Shown here in pieces: positions 1-6,427 of a stretch of DNA of 50,090 bases. Made by a program: the position numbers and the translations under genes. Positions within the stretch are counted from its first letter, which is position 1. The number at the start of each line of letters is the position of its first letter. The stretch is from Paenibacillus tianmuensis (GTDB lineage Bacteria > Bacillota > Bacilli > Paenibacillales > NBRC-103111): NCBI RefSeq assembly GCF_900100345.1, contig NZ_FMTT01000048.1:1-50090 (forward strand), given 5' to 3'. The notes beneath the pieces were generated by a model. It searched no databases. It was given only the letters and a program-made list of their open reading frames with translations, and had not been told where the DNA came from.

Positions 1-246
1 ATCGCTTGCTTTGGAAGAAAAAGAGGAATAGCAAACGCGAATAAGACCGCTGGTGACTGCTTTTCCTACACCAGACCGATAGCTGTCCCACTGTCCTAAG
101 GCAGCGTGCATAAAGAATAATAGAAGCTGACTGGCTGTAAACTTGCTGGCTGTATCTTCGTATTTCAATTCTTGCAAAATTTGCTTCACATCTTCTTCGG
201 TCAATAGCGTTTGAACTAACTTGGTGAACGTGGTAGACTTTTTCAT
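1..246 (-). mobile_element. IS4-family transposase, N-terminal part, runs off left edge
   Basis: On the minus strand an ATG at 246-244 opens 82 codons that stay open to base 1. The start MKKSTTFTKLVQTL and the segment FTASQLLLFFMHAALGQWDSYR have the look of the N-terminal domain that precedes the DDE catalytic core in IS4-type transposases. A ribosome site (AGAGGCGACCTC) sits just upstream. The catalytic DDE residues lie outside the window, so activity cannot be judged. The terminal inverted repeat should fall between about 290 and 345, but I cannot place it without the other end. The neighbouring secreted-protein gene appears to be cut where this element begins. Confidence 0.7.
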
Positions 247-339
247 GAGGTCGCCTCTTTCTAATCGTGTTGTATGGTGCAAACGATTTTACAGAAAGAG
301 CGTCCTTTTTTCAATTTTCAATTTCCTTATTTTGGTTAA

Positions 340-609
340 TCAACAGGCGTGATAATAACCTTCTAAATCAGTAACAGAAAATTCGTCCTTGATATCTGCG
401 ATAACTCTATCCTTGTGTTCAGTGTCTAGCCTTTTGTCATGCGATAGTTCAAACATTTTTTCTAAATTTTCTGCTCGAACAGCTTCAAAGTAGTGTTCGA
501 CTGACTTCTTGACATCTGTACTTTCATCTGCCGCTGACACGGAAAAAACAAACATAGGTAATGCCAGTACAACTGCAAGGGAAGAAACATACAACTTTTT
601 GATATTCAT
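340..609 (-). CDS. Small secreted protein, probably truncated at its C-terminus by the adjacent IS
   Basis: About 89 residues starting MNIKKLYVSS. The inner ATG at 609 is preferred to the ATG at 624 because an AGGTG-like ribosome site lies just before it. Residues 1-27 form a classic signal peptide (basic start, hydrophobic stretch, VSAADE cleavage region). The mature part (VKKSVEHYFEAV, then a charged helix and FSVTDLE) resembles the start of NTF2-like or DUF4878-type exported proteins, which normally run 40-60 residues longer. The last residues, GYYHAC, break that pattern, which fits an insertion joining host and IS sequence. Function is not known; product likely non-functional. Confidence 0.5.
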   Translation of the reverse strand: MNIKKLYVSSLAVVLALPMFVFSVSAADESTDVKKSVEHYFEAVRAENLEKMFELSHDKRLDTEHKDRVIADIKDEFSVTDLEGYYHAC

Positions 610-624
610 GTCCACACCTGCCAT

Positions 625-925
625 TTCATTAATTTAAAATACCAATGCTCAAATTATTATGAACTCCTCCAGTGTGAGCATAGATTTTGGTACTTCTAAA
701 ATATAAAACAATCAATTAAGGATTTTGTTACACATTTTCCTTAAAAAACCTTAAAAGTGATATTTAGCTTAGATTATTTATTCCAAATGAAAGTTAATAT
801 ATATTCAAGTAAATATTGGGTTTTTAATTTAAAAAACGGTTAGGCAAATTGTTATTTTTGCCTAACCTAAAGTTCAAGTTACTGCAAGCGATATGATGCA
901 CCAATTGAGACGGACATGATACACA
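625..925. other. AT-rich intergenic region between truncated secreted protein and anti-sigma gene
   Basis: About 300 bases with no convincing reading frame. The only clear structure is the hairpin at 838-867, given separately. The part nearest 625 should hold the promoter of the truncated gene on the minus strand, but I see no strong -35/-10 pair. Confidence 0.5.
838..867 (-). terminator. Rho-independent terminator of the sigma/anti-sigma operon
   Basis: Perfect 11-bp stem GGTTAGGCAAA / TTTGCCTAACC (838-848 with 857-867) and an 8-base loop. Read on the minus strand the stem is followed by G and six T (bases 836-831). It lies about 60 bases past the anti-sigma stop codon. Confidence 0.8.
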
Positions 926-2422
926 TTAATTACCTATAATGACCGCCCAGTTGCTCTGATACCTTCTTTCAATAACTTTTCTTTTCAAAATCAATTGTTC
1001 ATAATTTTTTAGGGGAAGTTGGTTAATTCTAAAACCGTAGTTTGTATTTAACTTTTCATCTTGCAATGTTATAATATCATTTTGGGATATATATGCTCCT
1101 CCTGTTCTTACATCATATTCATTTCCGTCTTTATCAACCACCTTCCAAATGTCTCCGGAAAATCCATTAAAAAACTTGCCCTTCATGCGTAAAATGGCCT
1201 CATCGTTATTTTGCTCGAATCCAGTCAATATGAACTCGTCATTCATGCTGTCAAAAGATAAAGGAGCAGTAGCTAACGTTTCTGGGTTAAAGGCAAATGA
1301 TTCATTGGAGTTCTCAAGTATTCTATAACCGTCCAAAACAAACCGGATCGGTGATTTCGGCAAATATTTGAACGTATATGTCCAATACATCACATGTTCC
1401 TTTTCGTCAAATTTTTTGATACTTGATAATAAGTCGTTTGTAATTCCAATTTTTGAGCTGCCTACAGTACTAATTTCATTTCCGTTCATATCTTCTAGAT
1501 GGAACATCAAGGAATGCCTCATAAATAACTCTTTTTTATAATCCATGCTTGGTTTGACTTTCAATTCTAACCGCCCACCTGTTGAAGTATAGACTAGCCT
1601 TGTTAATTCAATTTCCAAGTTGTTCGAAGTTACAAATTTTTCTTTCAAGTTCTTGATTTCTCTTTGATTTTTTTCAATATTCACTGGAATATTAAAACTC
1701 CAATTTCCGGTTGTGATCGTCTCACCATTCTTTAATTTTGAAATTTTCCCAACGATTTTCAGGTTTTTGCCGGGAAAATCTTCATCCAATTTAGCTACAA
1801 GATAATTAAAATCTTCAGTGCTTCCTATGTCATCGAATACAGCTAATTTTTTATTATTGATTGGGTCAACCAACGATATCTCATTTTCATCATTTAACCT
1901 TAACAGATCATGATTGTATGAACCGTTATCATCTACAATTTTTAACGCCATTACTACCCGTGTACTATCAGCAATAATCTCATTGACCTGAACCCGGTAC
2001 TTCTTGTCACTTACAGTTACATTGGGGTATATTGGAATGTCGGTTTCGTATGCTTCCAACAATCCTCTGTCCGTTACCGCATTATCTTTAAAGAAGGACT
2101 GTATATATTGAGCGATTGTAGGGGAGGTGTAGATACCTGTAATAAAAATAAGAAAGCAAGCAGCCAATATGAAATGTTTTAAATTTTTTGCTTTTCTTCT
2201 TTTTTGTTTCAGTAATGTTTCAATTGTATTCATGAACGGGGGATCTTTAATATCTGGCAATTCGAAATTAAATAATAATTGATGCAGGTTATTTTCCTCA
2301 GTCTTACACTCCTCATATAGTTTTCTACACCTTTCACAGAGTTTCAAGTGATTTAAGAATTCCTCTTCAATTATTCTTTGTCCCAAAATGTTTTCCATAT
2401 CAACTTTATTTAGACAGTTCAT
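926..2422 (-). CDS. Membrane anti-sigma factor, DUF4179 type
   Basis: About 498 residues, start MNCLNKVDMENIL at ATG 2422, preferred to the upstream in-frame start at 2443 because AGGAG lies 7 bases before it. The N-terminal cytoplasmic part has HLKLCERCRKLYEEC (about residues 26-40), an HxxxCxxC zinc-finger-like motif typical of anti-sigma domains. One membrane segment follows near residues 85-105 (FILAACFLIFITGIYTS), then about 390 extracellular residues of DUF4179-like beta-rich sequence. The start overlaps the end of the sigma gene by 17 bases, so translation is probably coupled. By family precedent it binds and silences the sigma factor until a surface signal is sensed; the signal cannot be read from the sequence. 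AT-rich codon use matches the sigma gene and differs from the bulk of the window. Confidence 0.85.
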   Translation of the reverse strand: MNCLNKVDMENILGQRIIEEEFLNHLKLCERCRKLYEECKTEENNLHQLLFNFELPDIKDPPFMNTIETLLKQKRRKAKNLKHFILAACFLIFITGIYTSPTIAQYIQSFFKDNAVTDRGLLEAYETDIPIYPNVTVSDKKYRVQVNEIIADSTRVVMALKIVDDNGSYNHDLLRLNDENEISLVDPINNKKLAVFDDIGSTEDFNYLVAKLDEDFPGKNLKIVGKISKLKNGETITTGNWSFNIPVNIEKNQREIKNLKEKFVTSNNLEIELTRLVYTSTGGRLELKVKPSMDYKKELFMRHSLMFHLEDMNGNEISTVGSSKIGITNDLLSSIKKFDEKEHVMYWTYTFKYLPKSPIRFVLDGYRILENSNESFAFNPETLATAPLSFDSMNDEFILTGFEQNNDEAILRMKGKFFNGFSGDIWKVVDKDGNEYDVRTGGAYISQNDIITLQDEKLNTNYGFRINQLPLKNYEQLILKRKVIERRYQSNWAVIIGN

Positions 2423-2969
2423 AATAGTCTCCTTTCCTCTCATTCATCAGTGTTTTTAGCATTTTTTTTGCCCTATGCAAATCTGCACTGACGTTATTTA
2501 CCGATATGTTCAGAATATGTGCTATTTCTTGATAAGATAGGTCATTCGTATATCTTAACAAAAGTACTATTCTAAATTTGTAGGGCATTTTTTTAATAAT
2601 TTCATGAAGATGCCTTTTTTCATCCTTTTTGATAATAATGTCTTCAGGAAGATCGTTAAGAACGAAGTCAATGGAACAGTCGTCTAGAGGATAAGTAGTT
2701 CTTTTTTTACGAAAATCCTTTAGGCAATTTATAGCGATTGTATATAACCAAGATGAAAAGCATTTATTACTATTGTGCTGATCTATATTTTTAATGACTT
2801 TAATAAATGTTTCTTGTGTTAAGTCTTGTGCGTCTTCCCTGTTCACCCCCATATTAATTAGAAAACCAAAGATTTTATTTTTATATTTATTGAATATGCT
2901 ATCAAAGGCTTTTTGGTCGCCTCTTTTTAGCAAGTTAATTGTTTTCTTTTCATCGAATATCTCTGACAA
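2406..2969 (-). CDS. ECF RNA polymerase sigma factor (first gene of sigma/anti-sigma pair)
   Basis: 187 residues beginning at a TTG codon (2969-2967) with a strong AGGAGGA ribosome site 6-7 bases upstream; no ATG fits as well. Region 2 is visible around residues 22-90 (AFDSIFNKYKNKIFGFL, then DAQDLTQETFIKV for core binding, and SSWLYTIAINCLKDFRKK for -10 recognition). Region 4 lies at about 120-175 (MPYKFRIVLLLRY, then LSYQEIAHILNISVNNVSA, a helix-turn-helix). It directs polymerase to stress-type promoters. The downstream overlapping gene is its probable anti-sigma, and an ECF-like promoter at 3004-3032 suggests autoregulation. Confidence 0.92.
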   Translation of the reverse strand: MSEIFDEKKTINLLKRGDQKAFDSIFNKYKNKIFGFLINMGVNREDAQDLTQETFIKVIKNIDQHNSNKCFSSWLYTIAINCLKDFRKKRTTYPLDDCSIDFVLNDLPEDIIIKKDEKRHLHEIIKKMPYKFRIVLLLRYTNDLSYQEIAHILNISVNNVSADLHRAKKMLKTLMNERKGDYYELSK

Positions 2970-3003
2970 TGGAGCATCCTCCTTTTCCGTAGCAATTGTA
3001 ATT

Positions 3004-3032
3004 AAGACGAATCAGACCTACGTTTTCTTACA
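3004..3032 (-). promoter_or_regulatory. Candidate ECF-type autoregulatory promoter
   Basis: On the minus strand TGTAAG (3032-3027) is separated by exactly 17 bases from CGTCTT (3009-3004). This resembles the SigX/SigW-type pattern (TGTAAC, 16-17 bases, CGTC). It ends 34 bases before the TTG start of the sigma gene. Autoregulation is usual for ECF sigmas; that this sigma uses it is inference. Confidence 0.5.
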
Positions 3033-3269
3033 AAAAAATAAAAAAATTACATGAAACTTTTGGTTGGCCTTTCTAGATTCAAATCAATGCTACCCAGCAA
3101 TACGTTAATAGGAGCGGATTGACGATGTGGAACTCTTTAAGCAGTAGTGAAACTTGATCTTGGACGTATTTTAAAGTGACTTTGCAATTGGAAAAACCAT
3201 GAAAGCTGACGCAATTGAATTTGATAATCAGGATCAAGCGGCACCTGCATTTGGATTTTGAGCGGGGTG

Positions 3270-3380
3270 CTATGTTTGCGTGGCCCTTGAAAAGTATTTC
3301 TCGAAAGCAGAAATCACCTTTGAAAAATTTCATGTGATGAAGATGGTTGGTAACGTGGTTGATGAGTTCAGGAACAGGAC
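3270..3380 (+). pseudogene. Remnant of an ISL3-family transposase
   Basis: One short frame reads EKYFSKAEITFEKFHVMKM followed by VGNVVDEFRNRT. This matches the ISL3 transposase segment around the catalytic region (the pattern of xxAEITFDKFHV is characteristic). Upstream and downstream frames are full of stops, and only about 35 codons of a gene of about 400 remain. From 3060 to 3270 I see no further recognisable coding sequence. Confidence 0.65.
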
Positions 3381-3389
3381 AAGGCCGGC

Positions 3390-3495
3390 CTACTTAGCCA
3401 CCGCAGCTTGATCGTCGAAGCGTTTAATATCGCCTATCTCTAACAGGATGCCGGCAGCATAAATCAAATCGATGCCCGGGATGGACCTGAGGCAC
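3390..3495 (-). pseudogene. Remnant of an IS110-family transposase
   Basis: Minus-strand reading RSIPGIDLIYAAGILLEIG continuing with DIKRFDDQAAVAK and a stop is the start of the C-terminal (Transposase_20) domain of IS110-type transposases, where the family has IPGIG..xA..LxAEIGD..RF. Only about 34 codons survive and the frame is closed on both sides. It abuts the ISL3 remnant, so two elements decayed in the same place. Confidence 0.7.
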
Positions 3496-3499
3496 GGTA

Positions 3500-3772
3500 A
3501 TGGAGGATTCCATTCAATCTAGAAGATGCTGGATGATCTTCGGGAGCCAAGCCCCGAATGGACCCTATGCTTTCATTGTCGGAGACATTCCGGAATGTCC
3601 ACTCCCAAATTTAATTTTCAAAGAAGAAAACTGGAAATTTGAAGGTAGCCTTCAGTTTCCTAGGGGACTGGAATTAGATCATAACTGCCTTCAAGAAATA
3701 CTATACGAGGTGGCAGGGCTTTGCATTGTACCCATCCAGCAGAGCGATAAGCCGAAAGAAATAAGGTCTTGA
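3500..3772 (+). CDS. Unidentified small ORF, possibly a relic
   Basis: 90 codons starting MEDSIQSRRCW. I do not recognise the product. The stretch from about residue 18 (NGPYAFIVGDIPECPLPNL) to 78 has normal amino-acid composition and no low complexity, so it may be a fragment of a real protein. There is no convincing ribosome site at the first ATG. Its first codons overlap the upstream edge of the IS110 remnant, so at least the N-terminus is probably accidental. Confidence 0.25.
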   Translation: MEDSIQSRRCWMIFGSQAPNGPYAFIVGDIPECPLPNLIFKEENWKFEGSLQFPRGLELDHNCLQEILYEVAGLCIVPIQQSDKPKEIRS

Positions 3773-3911
3773 CATCAAGATAAATTAAATTTTATAATAA
3801 AAAAATGGAAAAAATTAAAAATATTATAAAATATTTAAAATAATGTACATTGTAGTTGGGTGAAGTTGGGGTTTTCTGAACAGACTATTTCGGAAAATGA
3901 GGAGTTTTGTG

Positions 3912-4478
3912 ATGGAGCCTAAATGTGATGATTTTGAACTACTTTTAAAATTTCCTTTTGATCAATTACCTACTCTATCTCAAAAAAATATATATCAAAT
4001 TTATTACCATAGCTTTTTTAGAATTGTATTTAAAATGGTGAAAAATAATGCTACAACAGAGGATATTTTACAAGAATCATTTTATAAGTCGATTCTATAC
4101 TTTCCAAAGAATCTAAGAAATTTAGAACATCTAAAACGCTGGCTTCGAGTTGTTATTAGAAATACGACTCTAAATTATTTGAAAAAGCAAGGAAGGCTGG
4201 ACAAAACTCATATACACCTTGATGACGCTCTCTATGTTTACGATAAGCTATCCTTAGAACAAAAGGTTGAACATAGGTTATTATTAGAGCATCTAAATGA
4301 ACAGCTTACACATCTAAAAAAAGAATATGCTTACATCATTTTTTTGCGGTGGAAAAAAGAATTGTCCAATAAAGAAATTGCAGCTAAATTAGGAATATCC
4401 GAACAAAATGTTAGAATAAAGCTATTAAGAGCTAGGAAAGCATTCAAGAAAATACTTGATTTTTCTAAAATTCTGTAA
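3912..4478 (+). CDS. ECF-type sigma-70 family factor, no visible anti-sigma partner
   Basis: 188 residues from ATG 3912 (MEPKCDDFELL). This start is preferred to ATG 3897 because GAGGAG sits 7 bases before it. Region 2 is at about 30-100 (YYHSFFRIVFKMVKNNATTE, DILQESFYKSI, LKRWLRVVIRNTTLNYLKK). Region 4 is at about 128-180 (LKKEYAYIIFLRW, LSNKEIAAKLGISEQNVRIK, a clear helix-turn-helix, then LLRARKAFKKIL). Unlike the pair at 926-2969 it is not followed by a membrane anti-sigma gene; the next gene is on the other strand. Very AT-rich codon use suggests acquisition with the left-hand island. Targets are unknown. Confidence 0.85.
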   Translation: MEPKCDDFELLLKFPFDQLPTLSQKNIYQIYYHSFFRIVFKMVKNNATTEDILQESFYKSILYFPKNLRNLEHLKRWLRVVIRNTTLNYLKKQGRLDKTHIHLDDALYVYDKLSLEQKVEHRLLLEHLNEQLTHLKKEYAYIIFLRWKKELSNKEIAAKLGISEQNVRIKLLRARKAFKKILDFSKIL

Positions 4479-4548
4479 GAAATGATTTTTTTATCGCAAG
4501 CTATAACTATTGCGGTTACATGTGAATGAAAAGGCCGTACCTACGTTT

Positions 4549-4588
4549 TTTGCGGGACGAGGCGGAGTGTTCGCGCTTCTCCCGCAAA
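4549..4588. repeat. 9-bp inverted repeat downstream of the orphan sigma gene
   Basis: TTTGCGGGA (4549-4557) pairs with TCCCGCAAA (4580-4588) across a 22-base loop. No T-run follows on the plus strand, so it is not a standard terminator. It could be an IS scar or an RNA hairpin. Confidence 0.4.
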
Positions 4589-4623
4589 CGGTTTACGGTT
4601 GGCTACTAATCCGATTCAAAACA

Positions 4624-4665
4624 AAGGCGAACCACAGCGATTCTAAATCGCAGTCGGTTCGCCTT
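4624..4665 (-). terminator. Terminator of the CotS-like kinase gene, overlapping its stop codon
   Basis: AAGGCGAACC (4624-4633) pairs with GGTTCGCCTT (4656-4665), with an inner hairpin GCGATT/AATCGC. On the minus strand it is followed by TTTGTTTTG. The kinase stop codon TAG (4645-4643) lies inside the inner loop. Confidence 0.75.
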
Positions 4666-5716
4666 CTTCGTTTATCTCCGCCCCCTTTAATGTATCGCGG
4701 CCTGATACGTCCGGCGCTGTCGTTGCCCGGGCCCAACGATCCATCCAGCCAACAGCGCTCAAACGCCTGCCCCACGTTTTTTTCAGCACGTGGTTCACGT
4801 ATCGACTGCGGCCGAACGCGATGCGGTTTGCGGACAACCAAGCCTCGCCCGGCAGCCGGAAAAAGGCGCTGATTAACAGACGTTCCTCCGGCAGCAGCGG
4901 TTTGAATTGTTCGTATCCGCGCAGCATCGCTTCCATGTACAGTGGTTCGAAAAGCGCTGTATTCAGCAGCGTTCTGGCGATTTCCAGATAAATCGATCCC
5001 CGCCGGACCCGGTCCCAATCAATCAGGAACAACCCGTCGGGCCGGATGATGACGTTCGGAACAGTAACGTCGCCGTGAATGAGAGCGGGAGGCTCGTGTT
5101 CCTTTTGCAGCAACCGTTGCACCTTCGGAGCCTCCATGATCCTCCAGGCTTCGTCCGCCAAGACGATGCACTCGGCCCCATGCTTTCTAAACCATCGGCC
5201 TAGCCGTCTATTAAACCGCACGAGCTGACGGCGAAACAATGCATCCCGCCGCTTCAGGATTCCGACTTCCTTTAACGTGAAGCGGGCCATAGGCAAACGG
5301 GTATTTTGGCAGACATTGTGAAGCCCGGCCAATGCTTTTCCGAGATTGTCATAGTCCTGCGCGTCGTTTTGAAGCTCCCGGCCTTTAATCCATTCCGTCA
5401 TATAATAGGGCTTGCCTTGATAGAAGGTCCAGTAACGGCCGGAAGACGTTGTCAACCACTTCGGCAGGTGAGGGTAGCCGGCCTTCTGCAAAGTGCGGAT
5501 GTGAGAGGAAATGCGCTCGATTTGCTGCCTGGCGGTGCGCTGACCAAGGACACGGCTCCGGCAAAACGGCTTGATCAGAAAGTCGCCCCGATCGGTAATT
5601 GCACGGTAGGCGGCATTGCGTTTGTAAAGCGAGTCATATGGGATGATTCGCTTGATTTGCAGTCCGTAACGGCGGGCCAGGAGCCGATATCTGGTTTTGA
5701 GGGTTCGATGAGTCAT
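4643..5716 (-). CDS. CotS-family spore coat kinase-like protein (APH fold)
   Basis: 357 residues, ATG 5716 with GGGAGGA 7 bases upstream. Aminoglycoside-phosphotransferase/choline-kinase fold. The catalytic loop is LIHGDVTVPNVII (about residues 212-224, with H214 and D216) and the magnesium-binding motif is FLIDWDR (about 230-236, D233). The mid-region YYMTEWIKGREL is the hinge seen in CotS, CotI and YsxE homologues. In Bacillus these proteins sit in the spore coat or phosphorylate coat components; CotH, not CotS, is the proven kinase, so enzyme activity is unproven. It stands alone in its orientation and ends in its own terminator. The C-terminal 25 residues are charged and probably disordered. 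Confidence 0.8.
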   Translation of the reverse strand: MTHRTLKTRYRLLARRYGLQIKRIIPYDSLYKRNAAYRAITDRGDFLIKPFCRSRVLGQRTARQQIERISSHIRTLQKAGYPHLPKWLTTSSGRYWTFYQGKPYYMTEWIKGRELQNDAQDYDNLGKALAGLHNVCQNTRLPMARFTLKEVGILKRRDALFRRQLVRFNRRLGRWFRKHGAECIVLADEAWRIMEAPKVQRLLQKEHEPPALIHGDVTVPNVIIRPDGLFLIDWDRVRRGSIYLEIARTLLNTALFEPLYMEAMLRGYEQFKPLLPEERLLISAFFRLPGEAWLSANRIAFGRSRYVNHVLKKTWGRRLSAVGWMDRWARATTAPDVSGRDTLKGAEINEEGEPTAI

Positions 5717-5835
5717 ACGGTGTTCCTCCCCATTCGTGACGGTACGATGATATTTCTAGCTTATGCGGCTGCCCGTACCGCGTAACGGGATAAACACATA
5801 AATTTGGAGGAAGTATCCAAATGCTTCAAAAAAAT

Positions 5836-5864
5836 TTCACAAACGATTGCCTTTGGTGTATAAT
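5836..5864 (+). promoter_or_regulatory. SigA-type promoter of the MarR/MFS operon
   Basis: TTCACA (5836-5841), a 17-base spacer, then a perfect TATAAT (5859-5864). It lies 113 bases before the MarR start codon, leaving a long leader that includes a repeat given separately. Confidence 0.75.
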
Positions 5865-5885
5865 AAGTAAATATTTTAATCGTTT
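5841..5885 (+). promoter_or_regulatory. Candidate MarR operator
   Basis: AAACGATT (5841-5848) and AATCGTTT (5878-5885) form a perfect 8-bp inverted repeat flanking the -10 box. Between and after them AGTAAATATTTT and AGTAAATTATTT form a direct repeat. The position over the promoter fits autorepression by the MarR protein encoded downstream; this is inference. Confidence 0.45.
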
Positions 5886-5977
5886 ATTAGTAAATTATTT
5901 CGAGATTTAATGGTTTTTTCTTGAAAGCAACCTTGTCTTGGAAGGGAACTGCCATGATACGAAAGGGGGCGTTTCTA

Positions 5978-6418
5978 ATGAACGAAGAGCATCAATTAAA
6001 AACCGAAATGGCCCGTACGTTCCGGAAGATCGTCAAAGAAATGTCGTACCTGTGGAGCCGACATATCGACAAGTCGCTTTCGATGGCCCAGTTTATGGTA
6101 CTCCGGCAGCTTCGCGGAGGGCCGCAGAAGGTATCCGATTTGGCTGAGGCGCTCGAGTTGACGTCCGGCGCCATTACTGCCAAAGCCGATAAATTGGTAG
6201 AGAAGGGGTATGCTAAGCGGTATCGGGGAGAAGACGACCGGCGGGTCGTATATCTGGAAATAACGGAACGGGGCTTGAGTGAGCTAAAGGCGCTCGGAGA
6301 GCAGCAGACGAAGATGGTCGAATTGCTGTTCGCCGGTTTATCTGAGGAGGAGATCCGGCAGCATCTCCATTTCTTTAACCGGATGCTAAACAACATGGAG
6401 CAATTGGGAGAGGAGTAA
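5978..6418 (+). CDS. MarR-family transcriptional regulator
   Basis: 146 residues from ATG 5978 (MNEEHQLKTEMARTF). This start is chosen over 5921 because GGGGG lies about 8 bases upstream. It is a winged helix-turn-helix: AQFMVLRQL, then the recognition region VSDLAEALELTSGAITAKAD (about 55-75), and the wing with DRRVVYLEITERG (about 88-100). C-terminal helices (EEEIRQHLHFFNRML) form the dimer interface. Such proteins repress drug efflux operons and release DNA on binding small phenolic ligands or drugs. It is 9 bases upstream of the MFS gene, so it probably represses its own operon through the repeats at 5841-5885. Confidence 0.9.
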   Translation: MNEEHQLKTEMARTFRKIVKEMSYLWSRHIDKSLSMAQFMVLRQLRGGPQKVSDLAEALELTSGAITAKADKLVEKGYAKRYRGEDDRRVVYLEITERGLSELKALGEQQTKMVELLFAGLSEEEIRQHLHFFNRMLNNMEQLGEE

Positions 6419-6427
6419 GAAAGCAAC

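Noticed and set aside
4510..5018. Frames on both strands at the 3' end of the CotS-like gene
   Set aside because: They cross a terminator and overlap the kinase frame, which has the APH motifs.
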